From Bacteroidota bacterium (lineage in GTDB: Bacteria > Bacteroidota > Bacteroidia > JABDFU01): a DNA stretch of 64,000 bases. Positions within the stretch are counted from its first letter, which is position 1. The number at the start of each line of letters is the position of its first letter. Positions 8,859 to 17,067 of this stretch are shown here, piece after piece. The notes under the pieces are model-generated. The model was not told where the DNA came from. It worked only from the letters and a program-made list of their open reading frames with translations, and did not search any database. Both the position numbers and the translations under genes were made by a program. The stretch covers positions 1-64,000 of the forward strand of contig JACPDY010000047.1 of the NCBI GenBank assembly GCA_016183775.1, written 5' to 3'.

Positions 8859-10274
8859 TCAATGCCCGAAACTTACGGATGAATCATAATCTATCCCCTG
8901 TGATTTTAAAACATTCTTAACCTTCCATCCATAAAACGCGAGGTAGGCAAAACAGAAAACAGGTACAATATATGACAGGTGAATTCCGATATTATCAGCA
9001 AGCAAGCCTTGCAGGGGAGGAATAAGTCCTCCTCCAAGTATCATCATAATAAGCAATGAGGAGCCCTGGTTTGTGTACTTACCAAGTCCCGCAATTGATA
9101 AGGAAAAAATGCATGGCCACATAACCGAACAAAATAATCCTCCGCTTAAAAAAGAATAGAGGGCCGTACTTCCTGTTGTCAACAATCCGACAATCATCAT
9201 TACTGCACCCATTGAACCGAATAGCAGCATCATCCATGTGGGCTTTCCTTTTGTCAGGAAAAACACACCGATAAACATCAGCACAAAAGGAAAGTAGTAC
9301 AACAGGTCATTCATCGGACTTCCTTTGATGTAATTCACCAAAAGAATTGTGGCATATGCCGCTAACGGCACAACAATGGTCATGATATTCTTAGCCGCTT
9401 TTGAAAAATTGAAAACAGAAACCGCTCCCGCCCACCTGCCTATCATCAGGCTTCCCCAGTACAATGAAATAAAATGAACCGATTGGGTATTATCCAACCC
9501 TTTAATCTCCGGAAGTTTTATAAGGGCAACAATATTACTTTGGATAGCAACTTCCACTCCCACATAGGTAAAAATAGCGATCATACCCAGCGCTAACTGC
9601 GGGTATCTGAATGCTCCCAGATCTTTTTCTACGGGTTCAGCATTAGTTACAGGCGGCAGTTTAGAAAAAAACAGAATAGCAGCAAACACTAAAAACGCAC
9701 CGGCAAGAATAGTGTAAGGTAATTTTACGGCATCTATTCCTAAATCGACAACTGCATTGCCGCTTATTGATCCGAAGATCAAATAACTGATCAATAGAGG
9801 ACCTATCATTGTTCCGAAAGAGTTAATACCTCCTGCCAGGTTTACCCTGTGAGCTCCTGTTGCCGGATATCCCAAAGCTATTACATAAGGATTCGCAACG
9901 ATCTGCTGGAGTGTAAAACCCAGGCCCACTACAAACAAAGCGGTAAGCATGAGTGGAAATGACTGCACGGAGGCTGCAGGAATAAACAATAAGGCTCCGA
10001 CAGCTGAAAGTATTAATCCGAAGATCAATCCTTTCTTGTACCCGATCCTGTTCAGGGGATCGCCACTGCTGAACGAAATGATAAAATAAATGATCGAACC
10101 GACAAAATATGCAGTATAAAAAGCCCAATCCACCAGCTGGGCCTGGAACTGCGACAGGTCAAAATTCTTTTTGAATATCCCGATCAACACGGTATTCGAT
10201 GCGGCCACAAAGCCCCAGAAAAAGAAAACAGATATAAGAGTATAAAGAGATCTCCTTGAAGAAGAGTTGTCCAT
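8859..10274 (-). CDS. Sugar MFS transporter, FucP family
   Basis: The 471-residue protein has about 12 membrane segments. It begins with the FucP-type signature SVFFFWGFVAASNTVLIGIFKKNF and carries DPLNRIGYKKGLIFGL in the loop after helix 2, the family form of motif A. LQQIVANPYVIALG and AHRVNLAGGINSFGTMIGPLL are also typical of Bacteroidota sugar:H+ symporters. The divergent neighbour is an N-acetylglucosamine-kinase-like gene, which suggests an amino sugar or hexose as substrate; this is an inference. A 19-base motif shared with the gmhA upstream region starts 19 bases before its ATG. Confidence 0.88.
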   Translation of the reverse strand: MDNSSSRRSLYTLISVFFFWGFVAASNTVLIGIFKKNFDLSQFQAQLVDWAFYTAYFVGSIIYFIISFSSGDPLNRIGYKKGLIFGLILSAVGALLFIPAASVQSFPLMLTALFVVGLGFTLQQIVANPYVIALGYPATGAHRVNLAGGINSFGTMIGPLLISYLIFGSISGNAVVDLGIDAVKLPYTILAGAFLVFAAILFFSKLPPVTNAEPVEKDLGAFRYPQLALGMIAIFTYVGVEVAIQSNIVALIKLPEIKGLDNTQSVHFISLYWGSLMIGRWAGAVSVFNFSKAAKNIMTIVVPLAAYATILLVNYIKGSPMNDLLYYFPFVLMFIGVFFLTKGKPTWMMLLFGSMGAVMMIVGLLTTGSTALYSFLSGGLFCSVMWPCIFSLSIAGLGKYTNQGSSLLIMMILGGGLIPPLQGLLADNIGIHLSYIVPVFCFAYLAFYGWKVKNVLKSQGIDYDSSVSFGH

Positions 10275-10292
10275 AAATGATGGATTAGTCGT

Positions 10293-10311
10293 TACTGAGT
10301 ACTACGAAGCT
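10293..10311. repeat. 19-bp motif, copy 1 (upstream of MFS gene)
   Basis: TACTGAGTACTACGAAGCT is identical to 13776-13794. Here it is followed by cataagcgtagtagt, so that ACTACG...GCT and AGCGTAGT can pair as a small hairpin. Both copies lie just upstream of a minus-strand sugar-related gene. It may be an operator or a dispersed repeat. Confidence 0.5.
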
Positions 10312-10424
10312 CATAAGCGTAGTAGTAAATGTAAAAAAGAATCAATTGCTAAAACCAACTCCTAATAAAAAGTTATATTTATAATTATTAAGAACATGTT
10401 TTATTAACGTAATACCTGGGAAAT

Positions 10425-11273
10425 ATGCTATTAATTGCTGATAGTGGTTCAACCAAAACAGATTGGATCCTGATCGATGAAGGGAAAAATCAATCGCGAT
10501 ACAATACCATTGGCTATAACCCCTATTTTATTGACACTGAAAAAATAGCTCAATCACTGACCAGCACCTTAATTTCGCAACTTGACAGCTCAAAGGTGAA
10601 AAAAATCTTTTTTTATGGCGCCGGCTGTTCAACTCCTGAAAAAGCGGCTGTTGTATTTAAAGCATTATCGAAATGTTTTGCAAGTGCAGAAATTTATGTC
10701 AACCATGATATGTTGGCTGCTGCCCGTGCCCTGCTTGGAAACACCCGTGGATTTGCCGCCATCATTGGCACAGGATCCAATACCTGTATTTACGACGGGA
10801 AGGAAGTGGAAAAAAACATCGACTCACTTGGCTATTTGCTGGGCGACGAAGGCAGCGGCTGTTATATCGGGAAAAAGATAGTGCGTGATTTTCTACGAGG
10901 ACACCTTCCTCCGGAATTACAACAAAAGTTTGATCAAAAATACCATCTCACTTATGCTGAAATTTTAGATTCCCTTTATAATAAACCGCTTCCTAACCGA
11001 TTCCTGGCAGGCTTTTGCAAGTTCGCTGATGAAAACAAACAACATGCGCACATTCAAAAAATAGTTAAGGAATCTTTTACTGATTTTTTTGAAAATCTGG
11101 TAAGCAGATATTCAGGATATGAAAAACTGAGTTTTAACTGTGTTGGTTCTGTAGGATTTATTTTTAAAGAGATTTTAAGCGAAGTGGGCCGATCCCATAA
11201 CATGAAAATAGGCAGGTTGATAGCTTCACCCATTGATGATCTGGTTAATTATCATATAGATAATGAATTGTAA
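10425..11273 (+). CDS. N-acetylglucosamine kinase-like ATPase (BadF/BcrA family)
   Basis: This 282-residue ASKHA-fold kinase has the phosphate-1 motif LIADSGSTKTDWIL at the N-terminus. Residues of about 110-145 carry GFAAIIGTGSNTCIYDG, and GYLLGDEGSGCYIGKKIV follows at about 140-160. All are typical of the GlcNAc kinase branch of the BadF/BadG family. The likely reaction is ATP-dependent phosphorylation of an amino sugar released in cell-wall turnover or imported. It is divergent from the sugar MFS transporter (151-base gap) and convergent with comM, whose stop lies 4 bases away. Exact substrate cannot be read from sequence. Confidence 0.82.
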   Translation: MLLIADSGSTKTDWILIDEGKNQSRYNTIGYNPYFIDTEKIAQSLTSTLISQLDSSKVKKIFFYGAGCSTPEKAAVVFKALSKCFASAEIYVNHDMLAAARALLGNTRGFAAIIGTGSNTCIYDGKEVEKNIDSLGYLLGDEGSGCYIGKKIVRDFLRGHLPPELQQKFDQKYHLTYAEILDSLYNKPLPNRFLAGFCKFADENKQHAHIQKIVKESFTDFFENLVSRYSGYEKLSFNCVGSVGFIFKEILSEVGRSHNMKIGRLIASPIDDLVNYHIDNEL

Positions 11274-11276
11274 ATA

Positions 11277-12815
11277 TCATCCCGCCCAACCTTCTCTATC
11301 CAGACTCCTGTACTGAATTGCCTCAGCCAGATGACTTGTTTCAATATTTTCCGAACTATCTAAATCAGCTATCGTGCGGGCAACTTTTAAAATACGGTCG
11401 TATGCCCGGGCAGATAAGCCAAGTTTTTCCATCGCAGTTTCCAACAATTGCTTTCCTGCTTCACCAATCCCGCAATAAGTACGCAGCATCTTCGAACTCA
11501 TCTGCGCGTTGCAGTGAACCTCTTCAACATCACTAAATCGTTTCTGCTGAATCTCACGGGCCCTCATCACACGCTCCCTAACTGCTTCACTTTTTTCAGA
11601 AACACGCTCGGCAGAAAGTTCCTTGAATGAAACAGGTGTAACTTCCACATGCAGGTCGATCCGATCCAGCAGCGGTCCTGAAATTTTAGTCAAGTATTTT
11701 TGCACTATACCCGGACCACATACGCATTCCTTTTCGGGATGGTTGTAGTATCCGCATGGACAAGGGTTCATAGATGCAACCAACATAAAACTTGCAGGAT
11801 ATTCGACTGAAAATTTAGCACGGGATACATTTATTATACGATCCTCCAGCGGTTGGCGCATAACTTCCAGCACTGTACGCTTAAATTCCGGCAGTTCGTC
11901 CAGGAACAACACACCATTATGTGCCAAAGAAATTTCACCGGGCTGTGGTGTACCCCCGCCGCCAACAAGGGCCACATCCGAAATTGTATGGTGCGGCGAC
12001 CTGAAGGGTCTTGCAGTGACCAAACCTGAATGTTTATTTATTTTGCCTGCCACCGAATGTATCTTGGTCGTTTCTAAAGCTTCATCAATTGTCAGGGGCG
12101 GCAATATGGTTGGCAAACGTTTAGCCAGCATGGTCTTCCCTGCACCCGGCGGACCGATTAATATTACATTGTGTCCGCCTGCAGCTGCAATTTCCAATGA
12201 ACGCTTAATATTTTCCTGCCCTTTCACATCCGCAAAATCAGCCTCGCTCCCGGCCAACCGCATATAAAACTCTTCTTCTATATTTACTATTGTACGCTCT
12301 AACTTTTGTTCTTCATTAAAAAACCCGATCAGTTGTTTAATATTTTCGATACCGTATACTTCCAAACCATTCACAATAGCTGCCTCACGTGCATTTTGCT
12401 TAGGCAATATTATTCCTTTAAACCCTTCAACCTTAGCCTTTATAGCAATAGGCAATACCCCCTTAATTGGCTGCAAGCCTCCATCAAGCGACAGCTCGCC
12501 CATTATTATGTATTCTCCAAGTTTGTTTGCTTTTATATTTTCAGTAGCGGCAAGTATGCCGGTAGCAATGGTAAGATCGTAAGCGGAGCCTTCTTTACGA
12601 ATATCGGCCGGGGCCATATTCACTGTGATCTTTTTGCCGGGAATTTTGATATTAAGATTCTTAAGCGCTGCATCAATACGCTGCTGGCTCTCTTTAACGG
12701 CACTGTCGGGCAACCCGACAATGTGAAAATTAACACCCTGGGAAATATTAACTTCAACAGTTACTGTTGTCGCGCTTATGCCATGCACCGCGCTTCCGAA
12801 TGTTTTAACTAACAT
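11277..12815 (-). CDS. comM: YifB/ComM family Mg-chelatase-like AAA ATPase
   Basis: The 512-residue protein has the usual ComM order. An N-terminal ChlI-type domain ([37 protein letters not shown]) is followed by a Walker [16 protein letters not shown] at about residue 220. [10 protein letters not shown] is Walker B, and a zinc-like Cys cluster [16 protein letters not shown] sits near 350. The C-terminal helical domain has [19 protein letters not shown]. ComM is a hexameric helicase that promotes branch migration in natural transformation. Length is normal. The gene is convergent with the kinase gene downstream, and upstream is a short promoter region for a tiny lipoprotein. Confidence 0.93.
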   Translation of the reverse strand: MLVKTFGSAVHGISATTVTVEVNISQGVNFHIVGLPDSAVKESQQRIDAALKNLNIKIPGKKITVNMAPADIRKEGSAYDLTIATGILAATENIKANKLGEYIIMGELSLDGGLQPIKGVLPIAIKAKVEGFKGIILPKQNAREAAIVNGLEVYGIENIKQLIGFFNEEQKLERTIVNIEEEFYMRLAGSEADFADVKGQENIKRSLEIAAAGGHNVILIGPPGAGKTMLAKRLPTILPPLTIDEALETTKIHSVAGKINKHSGLVTARPFRSPHHTISDVALVGGGGTPQPGEISLAHNGVLFLDELPEFKRTVLEVMRQPLEDRIINVSRAKFSVEYPASFMLVASMNPCPCGYYNHPEKECVCGPGIVQKYLTKISGPLLDRIDLHVEVTPVSFKELSAERVSEKSEAVRERVMRAREIQQKRFSDVEEVHCNAQMSSKMLRTYCGIGEAGKQLLETAMEKLGLSARAYDRILKVARTIADLDSSENIETSHLAEAIQYRSLDREGWAG

Positions 12816-12909
12816 GAAATAAGAATAATAAATATGAAATTAACCTATATAATTTCCTCTAAAACTATAAATTTTTATGTTCTGTAAACATCCTAAAAAT
12901 TGTTTCAGA

Positions 12910-12941
12910 TTTCAATTTTCTTCGTCTTTTTATTATATTTG
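12910..12941 (+). promoter_or_regulatory. Bacteroidota-type promoter for the 44-aa lipoprotein gene
   Basis: A perfect -7 box TATATTTG (12934-12941) fits the TAnnTTTG consensus. A weak -33 box TTTC (12910-12913) lies 20 bases before it. The ATG of the lipoprotein gene follows at 12972. Confidence 0.55.
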
Positions 12942-12971
12942 TTACAATTGAATATTATAACTTTTTCCCCT

Positions 12972-13106
12972 ATGAAAACCATGAGAAAAATTACAATCTT
13001 AGCACTTCTTGCCCTGATAGTGATTTCTACTACTTCATGCTGGAGGCGTGTTCAACAGCAGGGTTGGCATGGTGCAGGAGCTGCCAAGCCTAAACACCGC
13101 AGATAG
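12972..13106 (+). CDS. Tiny basic putative lipoprotein (44 aa)
   Basis: I place the start at the ATG at 12972 (MKTMRKI), not further upstream, because the -7 box lies at 12934-12941. The product has a lipoprotein signal (MRKITILALLALIVISTTSC); the lipobox TTSC is relaxed but usual for Bacteroidota. The mature peptide would be only 22 residues, CWRRVQQQGWHGAGAAKPKHRR, very basic with two Trp. It is monocistronic, between comM (divergent) and gmhA (convergent). It resembles small secreted Bacteroidota lipopeptides of unknown role; no family is recognised. Confidence 0.6.
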   Translation: MKTMRKITILALLALIVISTTSCWRRVQQQGWHGAGAAKPKHRR

Positions 13107-13166
13107 AATTTACCTGTTAAGCAGTAATCTTTTCAAAATACGGATCGCTGTTTTTTTGATTAATCT

Positions 13167-13745
13167 TTACGATTTCAGATTTAATTCAATGTAATGGATC
13201 AATGAATGGATAATCTTAATATGGATCTCCTGTGCGCGGTCAGCATAATCAGAATGCGGGGCACGTATTTCAACATCACATGCTGATGCCATTTTACCAC
13301 CATCTTTACCTGTAAGACCAATCACCTTCATTCCTTTAGCTTTCGCAACGGCAATTGCGTTAACTACATTAAGCGAATTTCCGCTTGAGCTGATCGCCAA
13401 CAAAACATCCCCTTTGTTCCCCAATGCCTCAATAAAACGGGAAAAAATCTTATCATATCCATAATCATTTCCGACACATGTAATATGCGATGGATCTGAT
13501 ATGGAAATAGCAGGGAGAGCTTTCCGATCATTACGAAAACGTCCGCTCAGCTCTTCCGAAAAATGCATCGCATCACACATAGAACCCCCGTTTCCACATG
13601 AAATGACTTTATTTCCGCTTTGAATGGCTTGAACAATAAGTTGTCCGGCCCCCTCAATAAGTTGAAAGTTCTTCTCATCACCGATAAACTTATTCAGCAC
13701 ATGTTGCGCTTCGATGAAATTGTGCCTGATGGAATCGTTCTTCAT
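13167..13745 (-). CDS. gmhA: Sedoheptulose 7-phosphate isomerase (GmhA/DiaA-type SIS protein)
   Basis: At 192 residues this is the family's usual length. It has the SIS-domain motifs [65 protein letters not shown] and [10 protein letters not shown]. Near the C-terminus [15 protein letters not shown] holds the conserved Gln/His pair region. The reaction turns sedoheptulose 7-phosphate into D-glycero-D-manno-heptose 7-phosphate, the first step of LPS-heptose synthesis. The first His of the common GGSHCDAMHF motif is Met here, while the catalytic MHF...EE residues are kept. No other heptose gene is adjacent. A perfect -7 box lies just upstream. Confidence 0.88.
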   Translation of the reverse strand: MKNDSIRHNFIEAQHVLNKFIGDEKNFQLIEGAGQLIVQAIQSGNKVISCGNGGSMCDAMHFSEELSGRFRNDRKALPAISISDPSHITCVGNDYGYDKIFSRFIEALGNKGDVLLAISSSGNSLNVVNAIAVAKAKGMKVIGLTGKDGGKMASACDVEIRAPHSDYADRAQEIHIKIIHSLIHYIELNLKS

Positions 13746-13761
13746 TGGAATAGATTATGAT

Positions 13762-13769
13762 CAAAATTA
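13762..13769 (-). promoter_or_regulatory. -7 promoter box for gmhA
   Basis: On the minus strand the bases read TAATTTTG, a perfect TAnnTTTG -7 box, 17 bases before the gmhA ATG. The 19-bp motif at 13776-13794 covers the region where the -33 box should lie, so it could overlap the polymerase site. Confidence 0.5.
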
Positions 13770-13775
13770 AGAATA

Positions 13776-13794
13776 TACTGAGTACTACGAAGCT
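13776..13794. repeat. 19-bp motif, copy 2 (upstream of gmhA)
   Basis: The sequence is identical to 10293-10311. It lies immediately upstream of the gmhA -7 box. The identity does not extend more than one base on the left, and the flanks are unrelated. Confidence 0.5.
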
Positions 13795-14003
13795 TATGTG
13801 ACAATTTATTCAACAAAACCTATATTTAAAAATCCTTTCAAAGGTTTGACTGTCGTCCAGGTAACGGGCGCAATAGTAGCTATTGATTACACAGATTTGT
13901 ACAGATAAATATTATTAACCCAAAGTCCAAACCCTTCAATAGCAGCCATAATTTGAAATGATCCAAAGTATTTCTATTTTTATATTTCATTAAACTATTA
14001 ATT

Positions 14004-14468
14004 ATGAAGAAACCATTCCTCCCTGCCATTGCACTCGTTCTGTTGGTATTAACAGTTGGAAAAGCTCAGAGTACATCTGAAAAGGAAGTTAAAGAAGCCG
14101 TTGAAACAAACTGCTATTTAAAATGGGCTCAGAAATTTGAAGACCGAACCGCTTTTGATGTTGAAGATGGCTCCTATACAGATGTTATCCTGACATTTCG
14201 TAACGGTAGCAATGCCAATTGTTTTAATGGCAAGGCCGAGGTGAAAAACAATATGGTAACTGCCATGTACCTGAAGCTGGAGGATGGAACTTTTGAACTG
14301 GTAAAACGCAAATGGAAATACGAGATCAAGGATGTTACTATACAAAATGGTATATCAAAGACCCTGATCACGATCGATGATGAACTGATAAACGTAATGT
14401 TTGTGAAGAAAATAAAGCCAAAGAAGAAAGGCTATGAAAAAGCCCCGGACCCCAACGACTTCAATTAA
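14004..14468 (+). CDS. Small secreted protein of unknown function (154 aa)
   Basis: It has a signal peptide (MKKPFLPAIALVLLVLTVGKAQ) and a mature domain of about 130 residues rich in beta-strand patterns (FDVEDGSYTDVILTFRNGS, VKNNMVTAMYLKLEDGTFEL), ending in a Lys-rich tail KKIKPKKKGYEKAPDPN. Two Cys, in TNCYLKW and NANCFNG, could form a disulfide. It is convergent with the BNR protein (44-base gap, with a weak CCTTTC/GAAAGG hairpin). No family is recognised. Confidence 0.72.
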   Translation: MKKPFLPAIALVLLVLTVGKAQSTSEKEVKEAVETNCYLKWAQKFEDRTAFDVEDGSYTDVILTFRNGSNANCFNGKAEVKNNMVTAMYLKLEDGTFELVKRKWKYEIKDVTIQNGISKTLITIDDELINVMFVKKIKPKKKGYEKAPDPNDFN

Positions 14469-14511
14469 TCAGTATCCTTTCCTTTTTGTTTAAGAAAGGG
14501 CCATCAGGTTT

Positions 14512-16971
14512 TTACTTAATGATGATCCTTTTTGTGATTCGCTGCCCGCCGGAGTTTAATTGCATTAAATAGATTCCTTTTGAAAGTTGTGACAGATCTA
14601 TACTTCCAACAGGTTTATCGATCTGCATTACCTCTTTTCCGATCGCATTTATTACAGTTACAGATTCTAAATTAAGGTCTCTGTCAATTTTAAAATTCAA
14701 TACATCAGTTACCGGATTCGGATATAATGTCACTTTTGAATTGTCCTCTTTATTTACAGCATACGTATTCAAAGGAACATTGGGGTCAACAATTGTAGAT
14801 TCCCAGATGCCTCTTCCATATGTACCTGCACGTATCTTCCGTGAACCAAAGTGAATGTCGAGTTCTCTCACTTCAACTTTGGGCAGATTAGTTGAAAACG
14901 GAGTCCATGTTATTTGATCATTAGTCGTATAATAAACACCTGAAGAAGTTCCGACATACAATCCGTTTTCGGGAAGGTCATCATATGCTACACAGAAATG
15001 TGAAACATTTGGCACATTTCCTGAAATTTCAGTCCATGTATCCCCGGCATTCGATGTTACATAGATCCGTGAACCACTTGTTGCTATCGCTACATGCTCG
15101 GGATCATCCGGATCAATTGCAATATAATTTACAGTTCCCGTGAAGCCGGTTATAGATGTCCACAAAGGCGGATCCTCCTGACCGTTTTTTGTTCGCCACA
15201 TACTGGCATTTTCGGCAATATAAATATAATCATTGTTTGAAGGAGCTATTTTCACTTCATCAAGATCATCAACCAGGGGAACACTGTCGGTCAGACTAAC
15301 CCATGAACCACTCGCAGCAGCGGTACGACTCCGGAACAACTCTTCATATCCTACATAAATGGTATTGTGATCTATTGGATCCATTTCAAATGGTGTTTCC
15401 CACTCCCCTTTTCCATCGCCCGGGCCTGATAATGTATTACGCGAAGATCCTCCATTAGTGCTTTTATATAAGGTCCCATATTGCGAAGTGCCATAAAGAA
15501 TATTAGGGTTTGTATAATCAATAAATGTTTCCATGCCATCGGCTCCCAGCCACTCAACAAATTCATGACTTGAACCTTTCATTATACTTGTTCCATTATC
15601 CTGGGATCCTCCTCCCACCAGATTTGCATCCGCCGGATAACCACCGATGCGGTAATATTGTCTTACTCCAACTCCATTTTGAGTAAGATCGGTCATTGTA
15701 TTTCCCTGGTTTGAACTCCGGAAAATCCCTCCGTCCGAACCGACATATATTTTCCCATTTACATAATTCATAAACTCAATATCTGCATGTACATAAGAGG
15801 AACTCCCGGGAGAATTCCAGGCGCAAAGTTTTGTAAAGGTGGCGCCTCCATCCATTGATCTGTAATAATCCAACCCACCTATATGAACCTCGTTTGCATT
15901 GGTATTGGAAACCGCTATACCCATATTTCTGCTTGCCTGCGATCCAAGGTAATTCGGAGTTCCGGAATTGGCTATGTCACACATAATGCTGAAACTATTT
16001 CCGCTGTCAACCGACCGGTAAATCCTGCCGAATCCGCTTCCCTTTTTCTGAAGAAGATAAATATTTTGTGGCGCAGCAGGAGTAACATCCATCCTCATCC
16101 TTTCGGCAGCTATTATACCACTTGTAATTTTTGTCCAGGTCAAACCCCCATCGGTTGACAACTGAAAGTCGTTGCCACAGGCATACATGGTGGAGGGATC
16201 TCCAGGTTTAAAATCTATATCCTCGGTAGAGAGCGCTGATACTTTTGAAAAAGTGAGTCCGGAATTGGAAGAATAAAAGATACCGGAAGTACTGGCCGCC
16301 CATATTTGGTTGGTATTGGTTGGGTGAATGAGAATTCTTCTGGGCGTGCCCTGACTTCCGGTTGCCGACACCCACGTTATTCCCCCATCACTGCTTTTTA
16401 TCAGGCCGCTTGTGTTACCTACATATACTTTATTGTTATCTATGGGATCGATGGCGATCGACCAAATAGACATGTTCGCCTGATCTGTAAGCGGAACCCA
16501 GGACAAACCTGCATTAACAGATTTCCATAACCCGCCACCAGGTGAACCAACATACATCAACTGTTGATTGTTCGGCTCAACGGCCATACTTACAATACGT
16601 CCGAGTCCGGCAGACCAACTTGAAGCCAAAGTCCATTCTTTTGGACCAAGCTCTTTCCAATCACCATTAAAGGCCATTTTATTATTCTTAAATGTATTGT
16701 CAAATTTTTGCCGTTCTTCATACGCCTGCTTTGAAGTAATGGTATAGCCATTAGCATCCATGCTGCGGGTAGCCCAATCTAACCATCGCTCATACAATTT
16801 ATACCCTGAATTATTTTCCTGCCCTGCTTTTGAAAAATAATTTTCAGCCTCCTTCACCACTTCCGAAACTTTAACCGGATCATCACTCTGGATAAGATCA
16901 AAAACTTTTTGTCCCCTTGAAACTGAAACAATAGAAACGAGCAGAAAGCATATAGCCTTTAGTTTATTCAT
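14512..16971 (-). CDS. BNR/sortilin-like repeat protein with T9SS type A sorting domain
   Basis: The 819-residue protein has a signal peptide (about 1-20, SVSRGQ). Many BNR/Asp-box-type repeats follow at about 110-720, for example SSDGGITW, STDGGLTW, SMDGGATF, STNGGSSR and TSNAGDTW, giving two stacked beta-propellers as in Vps10/sortilin-like or xyloglucanase-type proteins. The last 80 residues are a T9SS type A CTD: VTLYPNPVTDVLNF, then LSKGIYLMQLNSGGQRITKRIIIK. It would be carried through the outer membrane by T9SS and anchored or released by PorU-type cleavage. No catalytic motif can be assigned, so hydrolase or adhesin remains open. A promoter-like pair lies at 17011-17041. Confidence 0.88.
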   Translation of the reverse strand: MNKLKAICFLLVSIVSVSRGQKVFDLIQSDDPVKVSEVVKEAENYFSKAGQENNSGYKLYERWLDWATRSMDANGYTITSKQAYEERQKFDNTFKNNKMAFNGDWKELGPKEWTLASSWSAGLGRIVSMAVEPNNQQLMYVGSPGGGLWKSVNAGLSWVPLTDQANMSIWSIAIDPIDNNKVYVGNTSGLIKSSDGGITWVSATGSQGTPRRILIHPTNTNQIWAASTSGIFYSSNSGLTFSKVSALSTEDIDFKPGDPSTMYACGNDFQLSTDGGLTWTKITSGIIAAERMRMDVTPAAPQNIYLLQKKGSGFGRIYRSVDSGNSFSIMCDIANSGTPNYLGSQASRNMGIAVSNTNANEVHIGGLDYYRSMDGGATFTKLCAWNSPGSSSYVHADIEFMNYVNGKIYVGSDGGIFRSSNQGNTMTDLTQNGVGVRQYYRIGGYPADANLVGGGSQDNGTSIMKGSSHEFVEWLGADGMETFIDYTNPNILYGTSQYGTLYKSTNGGSSRNTLSGPGDGKGEWETPFEMDPIDHNTIYVGYEELFRSRTAAASGSWVSLTDSVPLVDDLDEVKIAPSNNDYIYIAENASMWRTKNGQEDPPLWTSITGFTGTVNYIAIDPDDPEHVAIATSGSRIYVTSNAGDTWTEISGNVPNVSHFCVAYDDLPENGLYVGTSSGVYYTTNDQITWTPFSTNLPKVEVRELDIHFGSRKIRAGTYGRGIWESTIVDPNVPLNTYAVNKEDNSKVTLYPNPVTDVLNFKIDRDLNLESVTVINAIGKEVMQIDKPVGSIDLSQLSKGIYLMQLNSGGQRITKRIIIK

Positions 16972-17010
16972 GGGAGAGACTTTAGAATTAAACTGAAAAT
17001 TTGCTTATTT

Positions 17011-17041
17011 CTAAAATAGGAAGAAAAAACGGGATTTCCAA
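17011..17041 (-). promoter_or_regulatory. Candidate promoter of the BNR T9SS cargo gene
   Basis: On the minus strand there is a TTGG at 17041-17038, then a 19-base gap, then TATTTTAG (17018-17011), 7 of 8 to the TAnnTTTG box. It lies 40 bases before the ATG at 16971. Confidence 0.35.
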
Positions 17042-17067
17042 TAGAGCGTATTGATCGGACAGATAAC

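Noticed and set aside
14476-14499. Terminator between the 154-aa gene and the BNR gene
   Set aside because: The stem is only six bases (CCTTTC/GAAAGG) with a long loop and the T-run is displaced; too weak to list.
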